Source: JACKIC01 sp964392305 (GTDB lineage: Bacteria > Planctomycetota > UBA1135 > UBA2386). From it: a DNA stretch of 64,000 bases. The notes below the pieces were generated by a model. The model was not told where the DNA came from. It saw only the letters and a list, made by a program, of their open reading frames with translations, and searched no databases. A program made the translations under genes and the position numbers. Each line of letters opens with the position of its first letter. Position 1 is the first letter of the stretch. Shown in pieces: positions 15,851 through 25,863 of this stretch. The stretch is from assembly GCA_964392305.1 (NCBI GenBank), contig CAYMPV010000004.1, positions 124,001-188,000 of the forward strand, given 5' to 3'.

Positions 15851-18481
15851 ATGGCGCAGCTGGTGACCACCGCCCAAGACAGCGCCGCGATCGTCGTCAT
15901 GTCGAGCTTCACAGGCCTCTCCCGCACGCGCAAGACCGCCCGGTCCGTCGCCATCGTCGACCGGGTATCCCGCTGGACGATCACCGTCGGCGGCATCGCC
16001 ACGATCATGGCGGTGGCCACGGTCTGCCTGTTCCTGCTCTGGGTGGTGATGCCGCTGCTGGGTGGCGGTTCGGTCGATGCAGCCAAGACCGCTGCCAAAC
16101 CTGCCCTCGGCCCGGTGCGCGCCGCAGCCGAGGACCCGTACCGCCAAGCCGCCTGGAGCCTGCACGACAACGGCGAAGTGGTGCTGTTCGCGACCGCCGA
16201 CGGCAAGGTGTTCGCGCGCGAGAAGGCTTACGAGCCAGCCGAGGTCCAGTGCATCAGTGCCCACGACGACACGGTGCAGCTGGGCAGGAACGACGGCTCG
16301 GTCGCCACGCTGCGCATCGGCGTCACGGCCGACGTGATCGACGTCAGCGCCGCTCCCGCCGAACTCGCCGAGCTCGCGGTCGGCGCGACGCGGGTGCTCG
16401 ACCAGGCCCTCTACCAACGCACGCCCGAAGGGCAGCTGCGCCGCCAGCAGCTGCAGATCCTCCGCAAGGAACCCGTCAAGATCAGCGAGCATCCGATCCT
16501 GCACGTCGACGTCGCCGAAACCTCGAGCGGCCGCGTGCTCGTTGCCGTCACCGCCGACGGCATGCTGCACCTCAAGGAGCGCAGCGTCACCACCAACATG
16601 CTGACCGAGGAGGACACGGTCACGCTGCGGGGCGCCAGCGTGCCGTTGCGCAACCTCGTACCGGAGCTCGGCGCAACGCTGCCCGACCACGTCCTGCTGG
16701 CCGGCGCCGGGGACAACGTCTACCTGCTCTGGAACAACGGCCGTCTGGTGCGCATCGATGCGCGTGAACTGGAAGTGCCGAGAGTCGCCGAGATCCTCGA
16801 CACCCTGTTGGGCGAAGAACACGTCACCGCGGTGTCCTTCCTGATCGGCAAGACGACGTTGTTGATCGGCGACGACACGGGCACCGTCAGCGCCTGGTTT
16901 CGCATCAAGCCCGAAGACGCGGCCACGATCGACGGCTCCCATCTGGTCCGCGCACGGCAGTTCCGCACCGACTCACGCAGCCCGGTCGTCTCGGTCGACC
17001 CCTCCCAGCGTTCGCGCTTGTTCGCGGTCGGCCGGCGCGACGGCTCCGTCAGCGTCTTCCACGGCACCAGTGAGCGACTGGTCGCGGCGGCGACCTTGCC
17101 CAAGGGCGAAGAACTCGAGCTGACGCGGCTGTGCCCGAAGGAGGACGGTCTGCTGTGCCTGGGCGCGGTGCGGGTGCACCGCTGGGACCTGCACGCCGGC
17201 CACCCCGAGATGACGCTCGCCTCGGCGTTCCTGCCGGTGTGGTACGAGGGGTATACGGACCCCACCCATGCCTGGCAGTCGACCGGCGGCTCCGACGACT
17301 TCGAGCCCAAGTTCGGGCTGTGGCCGCTGGTCTTCGGCACACTCAAGGCGACGTTCTACTGCCTGCTGTTCGGCGTGCCGCTGGCGTTGCTCGCGGCCAT
17401 CTACACCAGCGAGTTCCTGCACCCGCGCAAGAGGGCGCGCATCAAGCCGCTGATCGAGTTGATGGCGAGCCTGCCGAGCGTCGTGCTCGGTTTCCTCGCG
17501 GCCCTGGTGTTCGCCCCGGTCGTCGAGGAGCACCTGATGGTGCTGCTGACGATGATCCTGACCGTGCCGCTGGTGTTCCTGCTCGGCGCCCAGCTCTGGC
17601 AACGACTGCCGTCCAGCTATCGCCCGATCGCCGACCGCTGGCGCCTGTTCGCCACCCTGCTGGCCGTGCCCTTGGGGCTGTGGCTCGGGCAACTGGCCAG
17701 CCCGCTGTTCGAGGCCCTGTTCTTCGGCGGTGACATCAAACACTGGCTCGCCGTGTCGACGCGCGACGCGACGGACCTCGGCGAAGGCGATTCGGCTTTC
17801 GGCGGCTGGTTCTTCGTGTTGCTGCCGCTGGCCGGCGTGGTGTCGGCCCTGGGCATCACCTTCTTCGACCACACCGCCCTGGGGCGCCGCCTGCCGCAGG
17901 CCGGCGTGGCGCGCTTTTGCATCGGCGCGATCGTCAGTCTGGTCTTCGCCGTGGTCGTCGGCCTCGCTTTCACCCAGCTCGGCTGGGATCTGCGCGGCAA
18001 TCTGCTCGGCACCTTCGACCAGCGCAACTCCATGGTGGTCGGGTTCGTGATGGGCTTCGCCGTCATCCCGATCATCTACACGATCGCCGAAGACGCGCTG
18101 TCCGCCGTGCCCGAGCACCTGCGCGCCGCCTCGTTGGGCGCGGGTGCAACGCAGTGGCAGACCGCCGTGCGCATCATCCTGCCGACGGCCCTCAGCGGCG
18201 TGTTCAGCGCCATCATGATCGGCCTGGGGCGCGCCGTCGGCGAAACCATGATCGTGCTGATGGCCGCGGGCAACACCGCCGTGCTCGACATGAACGTGTT
18301 CAACGGCTTCCGCACGCTGTCCGCGAACATCGCCACGGAGCTGCCCGAAGCGGTCCGTGACAGCACCCACTACCGCACGCTCTACCTCGCCGCGTTGTGC
18401 CTGTTCGTGATGACGTTCGTGCTCAACACGATCGCCGAGGTGGTCCGTCAGCGCTTCCGCAAGAGGGCCTTCCAGCTGTGA
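15851..18481 (+). CDS. pstC: Phosphate ABC transporter permease PstC with large periplasmic insertion
   Basis: Inner-membrane subunit of the Pst phosphate importer. One N-terminal helix (about residues 43-69) is followed by a 410-residue extracytoplasmic insertion whose repeating beta pattern (DDNVYLLW-type strands, VATLRIG, VSVDPSQRSRLFAVG, DGSVSVFHG) looks like a beta-propeller. The canonical permease starts near residue 490 (LWPLVFGTLKATFYC) and includes the EAA-type loop (IAEDALSAVPEHLRAASLGA) and GRAVGETMIVLMAAG. At 876 residues it is far longer than the E. coli protein (319); long PstC forms are known in some proteobacteria. ATG 15899 is an alternative start. Its stop overlaps the pstA GTG. 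Confidence 0.88.
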   Translation: MAQLVTTAQDSAAIVVMSSFTGLSRTRKTARSVAIVDRVSRWTITVGGIATIMAVATVCLFLLWVVMPLLGGGSVDAAKTAAKPALGPVRAAAEDPYRQAAWSLHDNGEVVLFATADGKVFAREKAYEPAEVQCISAHDDTVQLGRNDGSVATLRIGVTADVIDVSAAPAELAELAVGATRVLDQALYQRTPEGQLRRQQLQILRKEPVKISEHPILHVDVAETSSGRVLVAVTADGMLHLKERSVTTNMLTEEDTVTLRGASVPLRNLVPELGATLPDHVLLAGAGDNVYLLWNNGRLVRIDARELEVPRVAEILDTLLGEEHVTAVSFLIGKTTLLIGDDTGTVSAWFRIKPEDAATIDGSHLVRARQFRTDSRSPVVSVDPSQRSRLFAVGRRDGSVSVFHGTSERLVAAATLPKGEELELTRLCPKEDGLLCLGAVRVHRWDLHAGHPEMTLASAFLPVWYEGYTDPTHAWQSTGGSDDFEPKFGLWPLVFGTLKATFYCLLFGVPLALLAAIYTSEFLHPRKRARIKPLIELMASLPSVVLGFLAALVFAPVVEEHLMVLLTMILTVPLVFLLGAQLWQRLPSSYRPIADRWRLFATLLAVPLGLWLGQLASPLFEALFFGGDIKHWLAVSTRDATDLGEGDSAFGGWFFVLLPLAGVVSALGITFFDHTALGRRLPQAGVARFCIGAIVSLVFAVVVGLAFTQLGWDLRGNLLGTFDQRNSMVVGFVMGFAVIPIIYTIAEDALSAVPEHLRAASLGAGATQWQTAVRIILPTALSGVFSAIMIGLGRAVGETMIVLMAAGNTAVLDMNVFNGFRTLSANIATELPEAVRDSTHYRTLYLAALCLFVMTFVLNTIAEVVRQRFRKRAFQL

Positions 18482-20226
18482 GCACCATGCCTGCCAAGCC
18501 CATCGCCACGGACCCCAGACCGATCCTGCGGCGACTCGCCAACCCGCATCACAGCACGCGCGCCCGCGGCGAACCGATGCTGTGGCTGTGCAGCGGCTCG
18601 TTGGCCGTGTGCCTGCTGATGGTGTTCGGCTTGCTGCTGCTCGTCTTCTGGCAGGGCATCGGCACCTTCTGGCCGCATCCGGTCGTGCAGGTGCGACTCG
18701 CCGACGGCACGGTGCGCATGGGCGAGGTCTCTCGCCAGAACGCGTTCCAACCGTCGCCCGAACAGCTCGCCGGACTCTCGACGGAGGTGCGTGCGCAGGC
18801 CGACGCCCGCCTCGTCGATGGCTGGTCCTCGCGCCGCCAGTTCCGCACCGGCAACTTCGAACTCACCAACAGCCACTACCACTGGGTGCCGGACTACCTG
18901 GTCAGCGAAGAGACCCGGCCCGAGTGGGCCGTGCTGATCGAGCGGCAGACCTGGGGCCGCTTCTACGGCTTCCCCGCCGAACTGCGCGTCGACGGCAAGG
19001 CGGTCGCCGCCGAGCCGGCGGCGGTGATGCAACGCCTGCAGACCGAGCTCGAACCGGTGCTGGAGCGCTTCCACCGCATCGAGACGATCCGCAAGCACGA
19101 GATCGGCCGACTCGCGGAGACGGAAGAAGACGCACGACTCGCCGCTCGTGCCGCCGAGCTGAGCTACGGCAAGGACTCCGCCCGCCATCGCGCCGCGACC
19201 GTGGAGTTCACCGAGGTCGCCGAACGCGTCAGCGAGCAGCGTAAGCAGTTCGATCAGGAGATCCGCGAACTGCAGGCCGAGAACGCCCGATACTCGGTGC
19301 TGCTGAAGACCGCCGACGGCAACTTCACCGACCTGCCGCTCGACGCGATCGTGCGCATCTACGCGCCCAACCAGCTGGGCTTCGCCGGACAGATCGGCGT
19401 CTATCTCGATCGCTGGCGCGAGTTCCTGTTCGACAGCCCACGCAACACCAACCAGGAAGGTGGCGTCTGGCCGGCGATCTTCGGCACCGTGCTCATGACC
19501 TTGATCATGTCGATCCTGGTCGTGCCGTTCGGCGTGTTGGCCGCACTCTACATGCGTGAGTACGCCAAGGCCGGCCTGGTGATCAGCGCCGTGCGCATCG
19601 CCGTCAACAACCTCGCCGGCGTGCCGAGCATCGTCTTCGGCGTGTTCGGCCTGGGCTTCTTCTGCTACATCATCGGCGGCTCGATCGATTCGCTGTTCTA
19701 CCCCGAACGCCTGCCGTCGCCGACGTTCGGCAAAGGGGCGCTGATCTGGGCGTCGCTGACGCTGGCCTTGCTGACGCTGCCCGTGGTGATCGTCGCCACC
19801 GAAGAGGCGCTGTCCGCGGTGCCGGGTTCGATGCGCGAGGGCAGTTACGCCTGCGGCGCCAGCAAGTGGCAGACGATCCAACGCATCGTGCTGCCGCGCG
19901 CGTTGCCCGGGATCATGACCGGCATGATCCTGGCGATGGCCCGCGGCGCTGGTGAGGTCGCGCCGCTGATGCTGGTCGGCGTGGTCAAGTCCGCCAACGA
20001 GCTGCCGTTCGACGGCGAGGCGCCGTTCCTGCACCCGTCGCGCAGCTTCATGCACCTGGGGTTCCACATCTACGACCTCGGCTTCCAGAGCCAGAACAGC
20101 GAGGCCGCCAAACCCACCGTCTACACGACCACGCTGCTGCTGATCGCCGTGATCACCGTGCTCAACGTGTTCGCCATCTGGCTGCGCAGCCGCCTGCGCC
20201 GCCGCTTCGTCGCCGCCCAGTTCTGA
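18478..20226 (+). CDS. pstA: Phosphate ABC transporter permease PstA with coiled-coil periplasmic insertion
   Basis: Second membrane subunit of the Pst importer. A helix near residues 38-60 precedes a roughly 265-residue extracytoplasmic insertion. The second half of this insertion is a heptad-like charged coiled coil (RFHRIETIRKHEIGRLAE, then VSEQRKQFDQEIRELQAENA). The permease core starts near residue 329 (GVWPAIFGTVLMTLIM) with NNLAGVPSIVFGVFGLGFF, the EAA loop (ATEEALSAVPGSMREGSYA) and ARGAGEVAPLMLVG. GTG 18478 overlaps the pstC stop as GTGA with GAGGG about 10 bases upstream; ATG 18487 is the alternative. Both permeases of this operon carry large insertions that may meet in the periplasm. 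Confidence 0.88.
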   Translation: MSTMPAKPIATDPRPILRRLANPHHSTRARGEPMLWLCSGSLAVCLLMVFGLLLLVFWQGIGTFWPHPVVQVRLADGTVRMGEVSRQNAFQPSPEQLAGLSTEVRAQADARLVDGWSSRRQFRTGNFELTNSHYHWVPDYLVSEETRPEWAVLIERQTWGRFYGFPAELRVDGKAVAAEPAAVMQRLQTELEPVLERFHRIETIRKHEIGRLAETEEDARLAARAAELSYGKDSARHRAATVEFTEVAERVSEQRKQFDQEIRELQAENARYSVLLKTADGNFTDLPLDAIVRIYAPNQLGFAGQIGVYLDRWREFLFDSPRNTNQEGGVWPAIFGTVLMTLIMSILVVPFGVLAALYMREYAKAGLVISAVRIAVNNLAGVPSIVFGVFGLGFFCYIIGGSIDSLFYPERLPSPTFGKGALIWASLTLALLTLPVVIVATEEALSAVPGSMREGSYACGASKWQTIQRIVLPRALPGIMTGMILAMARGAGEVAPLMLVGVVKSANELPFDGEAPFLHPSRSFMHLGFHIYDLGFQSQNSEAAKPTVYTTTLLLIAVITVLNVFAIWLRSRLRRRFVAAQF

Positions 20227-20249
20227 TCTCTCGCCTGCAGGTGGGCCCC

Positions 20250-21182
<933 letters not shown>

Positions 21183-21222
21183 TCGACAGCCGAACCCATC
21201 CGCCCACCCTCTCATTCGAACC

Positions 21223-21723
21223 ATGATCAACCGTCACCTCTTCCGTCTGTCCCTCCTGTTCGTCGTCGCCGCCTGCGGCACGACCACCCAGACCACGAAC
21301 CAGCCCGCGCCGAACGGCGAGACGATGGCCTCGTCGAGCTTCGATCGCCCCGGCTTCACGGTCATGGACCAGGACGGTCGCCTGCTCGTGTTCCGCAACG
21401 AAGACCCCGAACTCGCCAGCTACAAGAAGCACGGCGACCTGGTCAAGAGCGTCACGCGCATCGGCGCCGGCCCGGGCGGCCGCACGGTGCGCGCCCCGGA
21501 CGCCGAGACCATCGAGGCCTACTCGCTGGCCCGGCCCGGCTTCGCCACGCGCGTCGTCGACGGCCGCATCTGGGTGTTCGCCGCCGGCAGCAAGGACTGG
21601 GACGAGTTCTTGAAGACGGGCGAGCCGGCCAAGAGCGTGACCAAGGTCGGCGCCGGTCCGAACGGGGCGACGGTGAAGTCGTCGGACAGCGAGGTCATCA
21701 GCAAGTGGCTAGCGGCCCTGTGA
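21223..21723 (+). CDS. Small lipoprotein with two tandem copies of one domain
   Basis: 166 residues beginning with a lipoprotein-type signal (LSLLFVVAACG, modified Cys at residue 19). The mature part is two similar units of about 60 residues: RPGFTVMDQDGRLLVF to the end of DAETIEAYSLA, and RPGFATRVVDGRIWVF to the end of DSEVISKWLAAL. Shared features are D-GR-hydrophobic-VF, a K-SVT-h-GAGP-G-TV stretch and a C-terminal helix. It follows pstB by 40 bases and may belong to the pst operon, although phosphate involvement is unproven. ATG 21223 is chosen because it places the signal at the N-terminus. I do not know the family. Confidence 0.75.
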   Translation: MINRHLFRLSLLFVVAACGTTTQTTNQPAPNGETMASSSFDRPGFTVMDQDGRLLVFRNEDPELASYKKHGDLVKSVTRIGAGPGGRTVRAPDAETIEAYSLARPGFATRVVDGRIWVFAAGSKDWDEFLKTGEPAKSVTKVGAGPNGATVKSSDSEVISKWLAAL

Positions 21724-21750
21724 GCTGCTGAGCCCGCGCCTGGCATCGAT

Positions 21751-22386
21751 TCACCATGAACGGCGCAGCGCCGCTGCGGCTTGCGCCGGATCGGTCGCTG
21801 CCATCAACGCGCCGACCGCCGCGACACCCGCGGGCCGTTGCGCCTCGGGCAACGCGCCGATCGCCGCGCAGCGTTCGGCGGTGACACCACCGAGCCAGAC
21901 CACGGGCAGCGCCGCGGCTGCGGTCAGCTCGGCGGCTGCAGTCAGGCCGAGGGCCACAGCGTCCGGCTTGCTGGCCGTGGGCCACACCGGCGACAACAAC
22001 GCAAAGTCGCAGTCGGCGGCCGCAGCCTCATCCAACTGCGCAGCATCGTGCGCGGAGTAGCCGACCACCGCTGCCGCACCGAGCAGGCGCCTGCCAACTG
22101 CCGGGGACAGCGAGCGGTGCCCCAACTGCACCCCGTGCGCTGCACCGCTGGCGGCGACATCGATCCGGTCGTTGACGAGCAACCAGCCGTCGTGGGCCTC
22201 GAGCCGCGGCCGCAACCGGTCGCACGCGTTCGTGAGTTCACGCGCCGACCACGCGAACTCACGCAGTTGCACACAGCGGCAGCCGTTGGCCAGGACCGCG
22301 TCGACGACCCGTTCGATGCGGGCGAGATCCCCGCGCCCGTCGGTGACGAGACACAGCCGCAGCCGATCGCGCGCGGGTGTGGCCAC
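21751..22386 (-). CDS. thiE: Thiamine phosphate synthase family protein (ThiE/TenI-like)
   Basis: TIM-barrel enzyme joining HMP diphosphate and thiazole phosphate to give thiamine monophosphate, the substrate of ThiL. Motifs seen are LCLVTDGRGD, CVQLRE, LLVNDRIDVA, HGVQLGH, VGYSAHD, LLSPVWPTASKP (the GPvf-T-tK position) and VVWLGGVTAE. 211 residues is normal. Usual Gly/Pro positions are slightly altered (LLSPVWPT rather than GPVF-T), so a TenI-type role or weaker activity cannot be excluded. The start (ATG 22386) is two bases from the stop of the upstream flavoprotein gene, suggesting co-transcription. Confidence 0.78.
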   Translation of the reverse strand: MATPARDRLRLCLVTDGRGDLARIERVVDAVLANGCRCVQLREFAWSARELTNACDRLRPRLEAHDGWLLVNDRIDVAASGAAHGVQLGHRSLSPAVGRRLLGAAAVVGYSAHDAAQLDEAAAADCDFALLSPVWPTASKPDAVALGLTAAAELTAAAALPVVWLGGVTAERCAAIGALPEAQRPAGVAAVGALMAATDPAQAAAALRRSW

Positions 22387-22388
22387 GC

Positions 22389-23852
22389 TCAGATGCGCTT
22401 CTCGTAGATCGGCCCCTTCTCGAAGTACTCGTTCTCGCTGCCGATCGTGTCGAGGTCGTACTTTCGCCCCTCGAGGATCGTGCGGCTGGCGACGATGCCC
22501 ATCTCGAGGCTGTGGTCCTGGTTGGTGTAGCGGAATCGGCCCGGGCGCCCCAGGTAGATCAGGTTGGACAAGCGGTCGAGGTACTCACGCACCGTGGCGA
22601 GGCGTCGGTCGTAGTCCATGTCGTAGACCGGATACACACACGGACGCTTCCACAGGTAGGACTGGCGCACCTCGGCGCGCGTGAAGAAACCCCACTGCTC
22701 GAAGTAGGGCATCACCAGCTCGAGCACCTGCTCCTTGGTCATCGACCAGATCGCGTCGGACTCGAAGGCGAAGAACTCGACGAAGAACGACGTCTTGCCG
22801 GGCGGACACATGTCCGCGCTGAAGTTCTTCATCTCGCTCGTGCGGCCGAACGGGATGTCCTTGTTCGGGAAGTAGATCCAGTTGTCCTTGCTCACCGATT
22901 CCTTGTCGAGCGTCAGGAACAGGTAGACCTGCGCGCGCCACTTCAGGCCGGCGGCGGCCTCCTGTACGGCCGGCGGTGGCGGCGGATCGAGCAGTTCGAG
23001 GAAGCGCGTGATCGGCACCGACTCCACCACCGTCTGCGGCTGCAGCGTGCGGGTCGAGCCGTCGGCGAAGCGCACGTCGACCGCGGTGATGCGGTTGCCG
23101 TCGTGACGCACGGCGGTCGGTTCGCTGCCGGTGTGCAGTTCGCAACCCGCGGTCTGCAGGTGTTTGCCGATCTCCTCGTAGATGCGGCCGGTGCCGAACT
23201 GCGGGTAGTAGAACTCGTCGACCAGGGACTTGGGCTTGCCGCCCCCGCCGCTCGCCCACGGCATCGCCTGCCGCAGGATGTTCAGGGCCACGCTCCACAG
23301 GTTCAGGCCGTGGATGCGCTGGCGCGCCCAGTCCGGATGGATCGTGCTCGCCGGAATGCCCCAGATCTTCTCCGTGTAGTTGATCATGCTGAACTCGGCC
23401 AGCGTGCGACCGAAGTTCGCGACGACGTAGTCCTCGAACGTGACCATCGGCTTCTTCAGCAGGCCGAAGCGCAACCGCGCCACCGCGTAGTCGATCAGGA
23501 TGCGCACGCTCTTGCAGGGGCCGATGTTCTTGAACACCTGCAGCGCCTTGACCGGGTAGTCGAAGAACTTGCCGTCGATGAACTGCCGGGTCAGGCGCGG
23601 CACCTTGCGCCACTCCTCGTGCAGCAGATCCTCGATGAAGTCGTAGAGGTACTGATTCTTCGAGAAGAACCGGTGCGGGCCGATGTCGGTCAGGAAGACG
23701 TCGTCACCCTCGCGGATCGTCAGCGTCTTGGCGAGCCCGCCGACCTGGCTGTCCTTCTCGACGAGGAAGCTCTTGCGGCCCTTGCGGGACAACTCCATCG
23801 CGCAGGCCAGACCGGCGGGTCCGGCTCCCAGGATCAAGATGTCGCTGTCCAT
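22389..23852 (-). CDS. FAD-dependent oxidoreductase, protoporphyrinogen-oxidase-like amine oxidase fold
   Basis: 487 residues from ATG 23852, with the dinucleotide motif ILGAGPAGLACAMELSRKG at the N-terminus, FLVEKDSQVGGLAKT (second FAD contact) and the C-terminal FAD-binding segment that includes IYLGRPGRFRYTNQDHSL. The pattern fits the family of uncharacterised FAD-linked proteins related to protoporphyrinogen oxidase, UDP-galactopyranose mutase and phytoene desaturases, often found near surface-sugar genes. No heme genes are nearby, so a HemY/HemG call is not justified. A longer frame reaches 23963, but the extra 37 residues lack family features. It precedes the thiE-like gene closely. Confidence 0.8.
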   Translation of the reverse strand: MDSDILILGAGPAGLACAMELSRKGRKSFLVEKDSQVGGLAKTLTIREGDDVFLTDIGPHRFFSKNQYLYDFIEDLLHEEWRKVPRLTRQFIDGKFFDYPVKALQVFKNIGPCKSVRILIDYAVARLRFGLLKKPMVTFEDYVVANFGRTLAEFSMINYTEKIWGIPASTIHPDWARQRIHGLNLWSVALNILRQAMPWASGGGGKPKSLVDEFYYPQFGTGRIYEEIGKHLQTAGCELHTGSEPTAVRHDGNRITAVDVRFADGSTRTLQPQTVVESVPITRFLELLDPPPPPAVQEAAAGLKWRAQVYLFLTLDKESVSKDNWIYFPNKDIPFGRTSEMKNFSADMCPPGKTSFFVEFFAFESDAIWSMTKEQVLELVMPYFEQWGFFTRAEVRQSYLWKRPCVYPVYDMDYDRRLATVREYLDRLSNLIYLGRPGRFRYTNQDHSLEMGIVASRTILEGRKYDLDTIGSENEYFEKGPIYEKRI

Positions 23853-23973
23853 GTCGAACGGGGGCTGCGTGGTCGCCGCAGAGCTTGCCACGCGATGCGG
23901 TTGTTTTCGTCGCTCGGCAGGGCCGGAGTTCGCCCCGATCTGAGGCGCCGCCGAACCGGCCATGCCACGGTGG

Positions 23974-25863
23974 TCACGAGGGTGACTTGTTGGCCCACTC
24001 CTCGAGGCTGTAGAGCACGTTCTGCGGGATCGGCACCCGCGCCCGGTCGGTGAGCTCCTGCAGGATCTGCGCCGCGGTCAGGCCGTCGGCGATACCGGCC
24101 TGCACACTCTGGGCGTCGATGCGGAACTGATGCACGTGGTCGCTCTTGGTCCGATGCGCGAAGCGATCGATCTGGTGCACGACGTCGTGCACGTCGTCGC
24201 CCGGGAACACCAGCACCTCGAAGTCCGGCTGCACGATCACGCTGCTGCGTGTGCCGCCGACCTTGCCGGCGGGGTCCGCGTCGAGCAGTTCGGCGCCCAG
24301 GCGCGACAGGCGCAGGGCGGTGACGCGACCGCCGTGCATGCCGATGTCGACCAGTCCGAGCGGGAACAGGCGCTTCTTGATCCAGATCAGCAGGTTCCAG
24401 CACATCTGCTGCAGGGACTCGGTCGGTGTGTAACCACCGCCCTGGAACCGCGCCGCGAAGAACTCCTCGGCGGGCTGCGCCTCGAGCTGTGCCAGATAGG
24501 CGTTGCGCGACAGGAACGGCAGTACGGACACGTCTTGCCACAGCATCGGCTCGGCGCGACGCAGCAGGCGCAACAGCACGCGACGCATGCGGGTCTGGTG
24601 ATACGCCTCCCCGGGCAACGTGCGGTCCTCGACGAAGTGCCCGAGCAACATCTTCACCTGCTGCTCCAGGGTGGCGCGCTCGAACTCCACACCCGCGGGC
24701 GTCGGCCGCAACGAGCGCTCGCCGCGACGGTCGATGAGCCGCCGCTGCAGACAGAACCGGTAGAGCACTTCGAGCAGTTGCTCGGGTGCCAGGAAGCCGC
24801 CGGGCACCGGCAGCAGCATGCCGGCGATGCGCTTCTGCGAGGCCTTGAACAGGTCGCCGTCGGCCGTGAACAGGACCTTGTTCTGCTGCAGCTCACGCAG
24901 GAACCGGCTGACGTTGCTGGCGAAATCGCCGCCGCACACCAGCTCCTCACCGACCTGCGGCCGATACTCCACGCCGCGCCGGCGGATCGCGTGCAGCGCC
25001 ACCTCGTGGAAGATCACCACGGCCTGTTCCGCCGGCTGGATGCCGAGCGGCGCCAGGTCCAGCGAACACGCCGTGCCCAACATCGCCTCTTCGATGCTCT
25101 TGCCGAGGAACGCGTAATCGATCTCGTCGTCGCCCTCGAGTTCCTGCTGCAGTTCGTCCCACGACGCCAGCCCGCCGTGGCGTTGCAGCACCGCGTCGAC
25201 GACGACGCGCACCTTCTCGGGCAACTTCTGCAGGCGCTGGTCCATGGCGCCTTCCATGGTGTAGAGCTTGTAGATCTTGCGGGCGTGGTCGGCCGCCTTC
25301 TGCACCGCCGCCGGATCGGGTTTGCCGGCGCCGTTCTTGCTGGCGCCGTTCTTCGCCGTGACGTTCTCGACGCGTTCGCGGAAGAAGCGCGCGTCGAGGT
25401 GACCCTGCAAGGTCAGCGAGTCCTGCAACAGCCGTTGCCGCCGCTTGCGACACTGCAGCACACAGGCGACCAGTTCGCCGGGCACGGCCCAGACGGGGCT
25501 GTCGAACGAGGCCCAGCGTTTGTCCTTGGTCGGCCACAGGAAACCTTCGCGCTGCAACGCCGCGAGGGCGGCCTCGAGGTCGAAGCGGCTCTTGAAGTTG
25601 CGACCGTGCTCGCTGAACAGGTCGTGCACGGCGCGCACCGCCCCCTGCTCGTCGAAGAACACCTCGAGCAGATCCTGCAGCTTGCGCGGCAGCGAGCCGA
25701 TGCGTTCGAGCACGCGGCGCTCGTCCTCCATCGCCGCGGCCGCCGCCGCCAGGTCCTTGCGCCCGACCTTGCCGTCGACGTTGCCGCACCAGCGTTGCAC
25801 CGCCTCACGCAACACGTCGTCGGCGCAGCCCTGCAGCAACGCGCGAAGGGTCAGCCGGGTCAT
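23974..25863 (-). CDS. Helicase-associated protein paired with XPB (PF13625-type)
   Basis: 629-residue protein made mostly of winged-helix-like helical segments with no enzyme motif. The C-terminal 110 residues (VIVQPDFEVLVFPGDD, then SVQAGIADGLTAAQIL, then VPIPQNVLYSLEEWA) match the XPB/Ssl2-like helicase-associated C-terminal domain (Helicase_C_3) seen next to XPB homologues in Actinobacteria. Its ATG at 25863 overlaps the XPB stop (ATGA), so it should be made in step with the helicase. By analogy it may load or regulate XPB at damaged DNA, or replace the Bax1 partner of archaeal XPB; this is inferred. Confidence 0.82.
   Translation of the reverse strand: MTRLTLRALLQGCADDVLREAVQRWCGNVDGKVGRKDLAAAAAAMEDERRVLERIGSLPRKLQDLLEVFFDEQGAVRAVHDLFSEHGRNFKSRFDLEAALAALQREGFLWPTKDKRWASFDSPVWAVPGELVACVLQCRKRRQRLLQDSLTLQGHLDARFFRERVENVTAKNGASKNGAGKPDPAAVQKAADHARKIYKLYTMEGAMDQRLQKLPEKVRVVVDAVLQRHGGLASWDELQQELEGDDEIDYAFLGKSIEEAMLGTACSLDLAPLGIQPAEQAVVIFHEVALHAIRRRGVEYRPQVGEELVCGGDFASNVSRFLRELQQNKVLFTADGDLFKASQKRIAGMLLPVPGGFLAPEQLLEVLYRFCLQRRLIDRRGERSLRPTPAGVEFERATLEQQVKMLLGHFVEDRTLPGEAYHQTRMRRVLLRLLRRAEPMLWQDVSVLPFLSRNAYLAQLEAQPAEEFFAARFQGGGYTPTESLQQMCWNLLIWIKKRLFPLGLVDIGMHGGRVTALRLSRLGAELLDADPAGKVGGTRSSVIVQPDFEVLVFPGDDVHDVVHQIDRFAHRTKSDHVHQFRIDAQSVQAGIADGLTAAQILQELTDRARVPIPQNVLYSLEEWANKSPS

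Noticed and set aside
22389..23852. Protoporphyrinogen oxidase (hemY/hemG)
   Set aside because: Only the general FAD amine-oxidase fold is supported; no heme genes nearby and this family has many members of other function.
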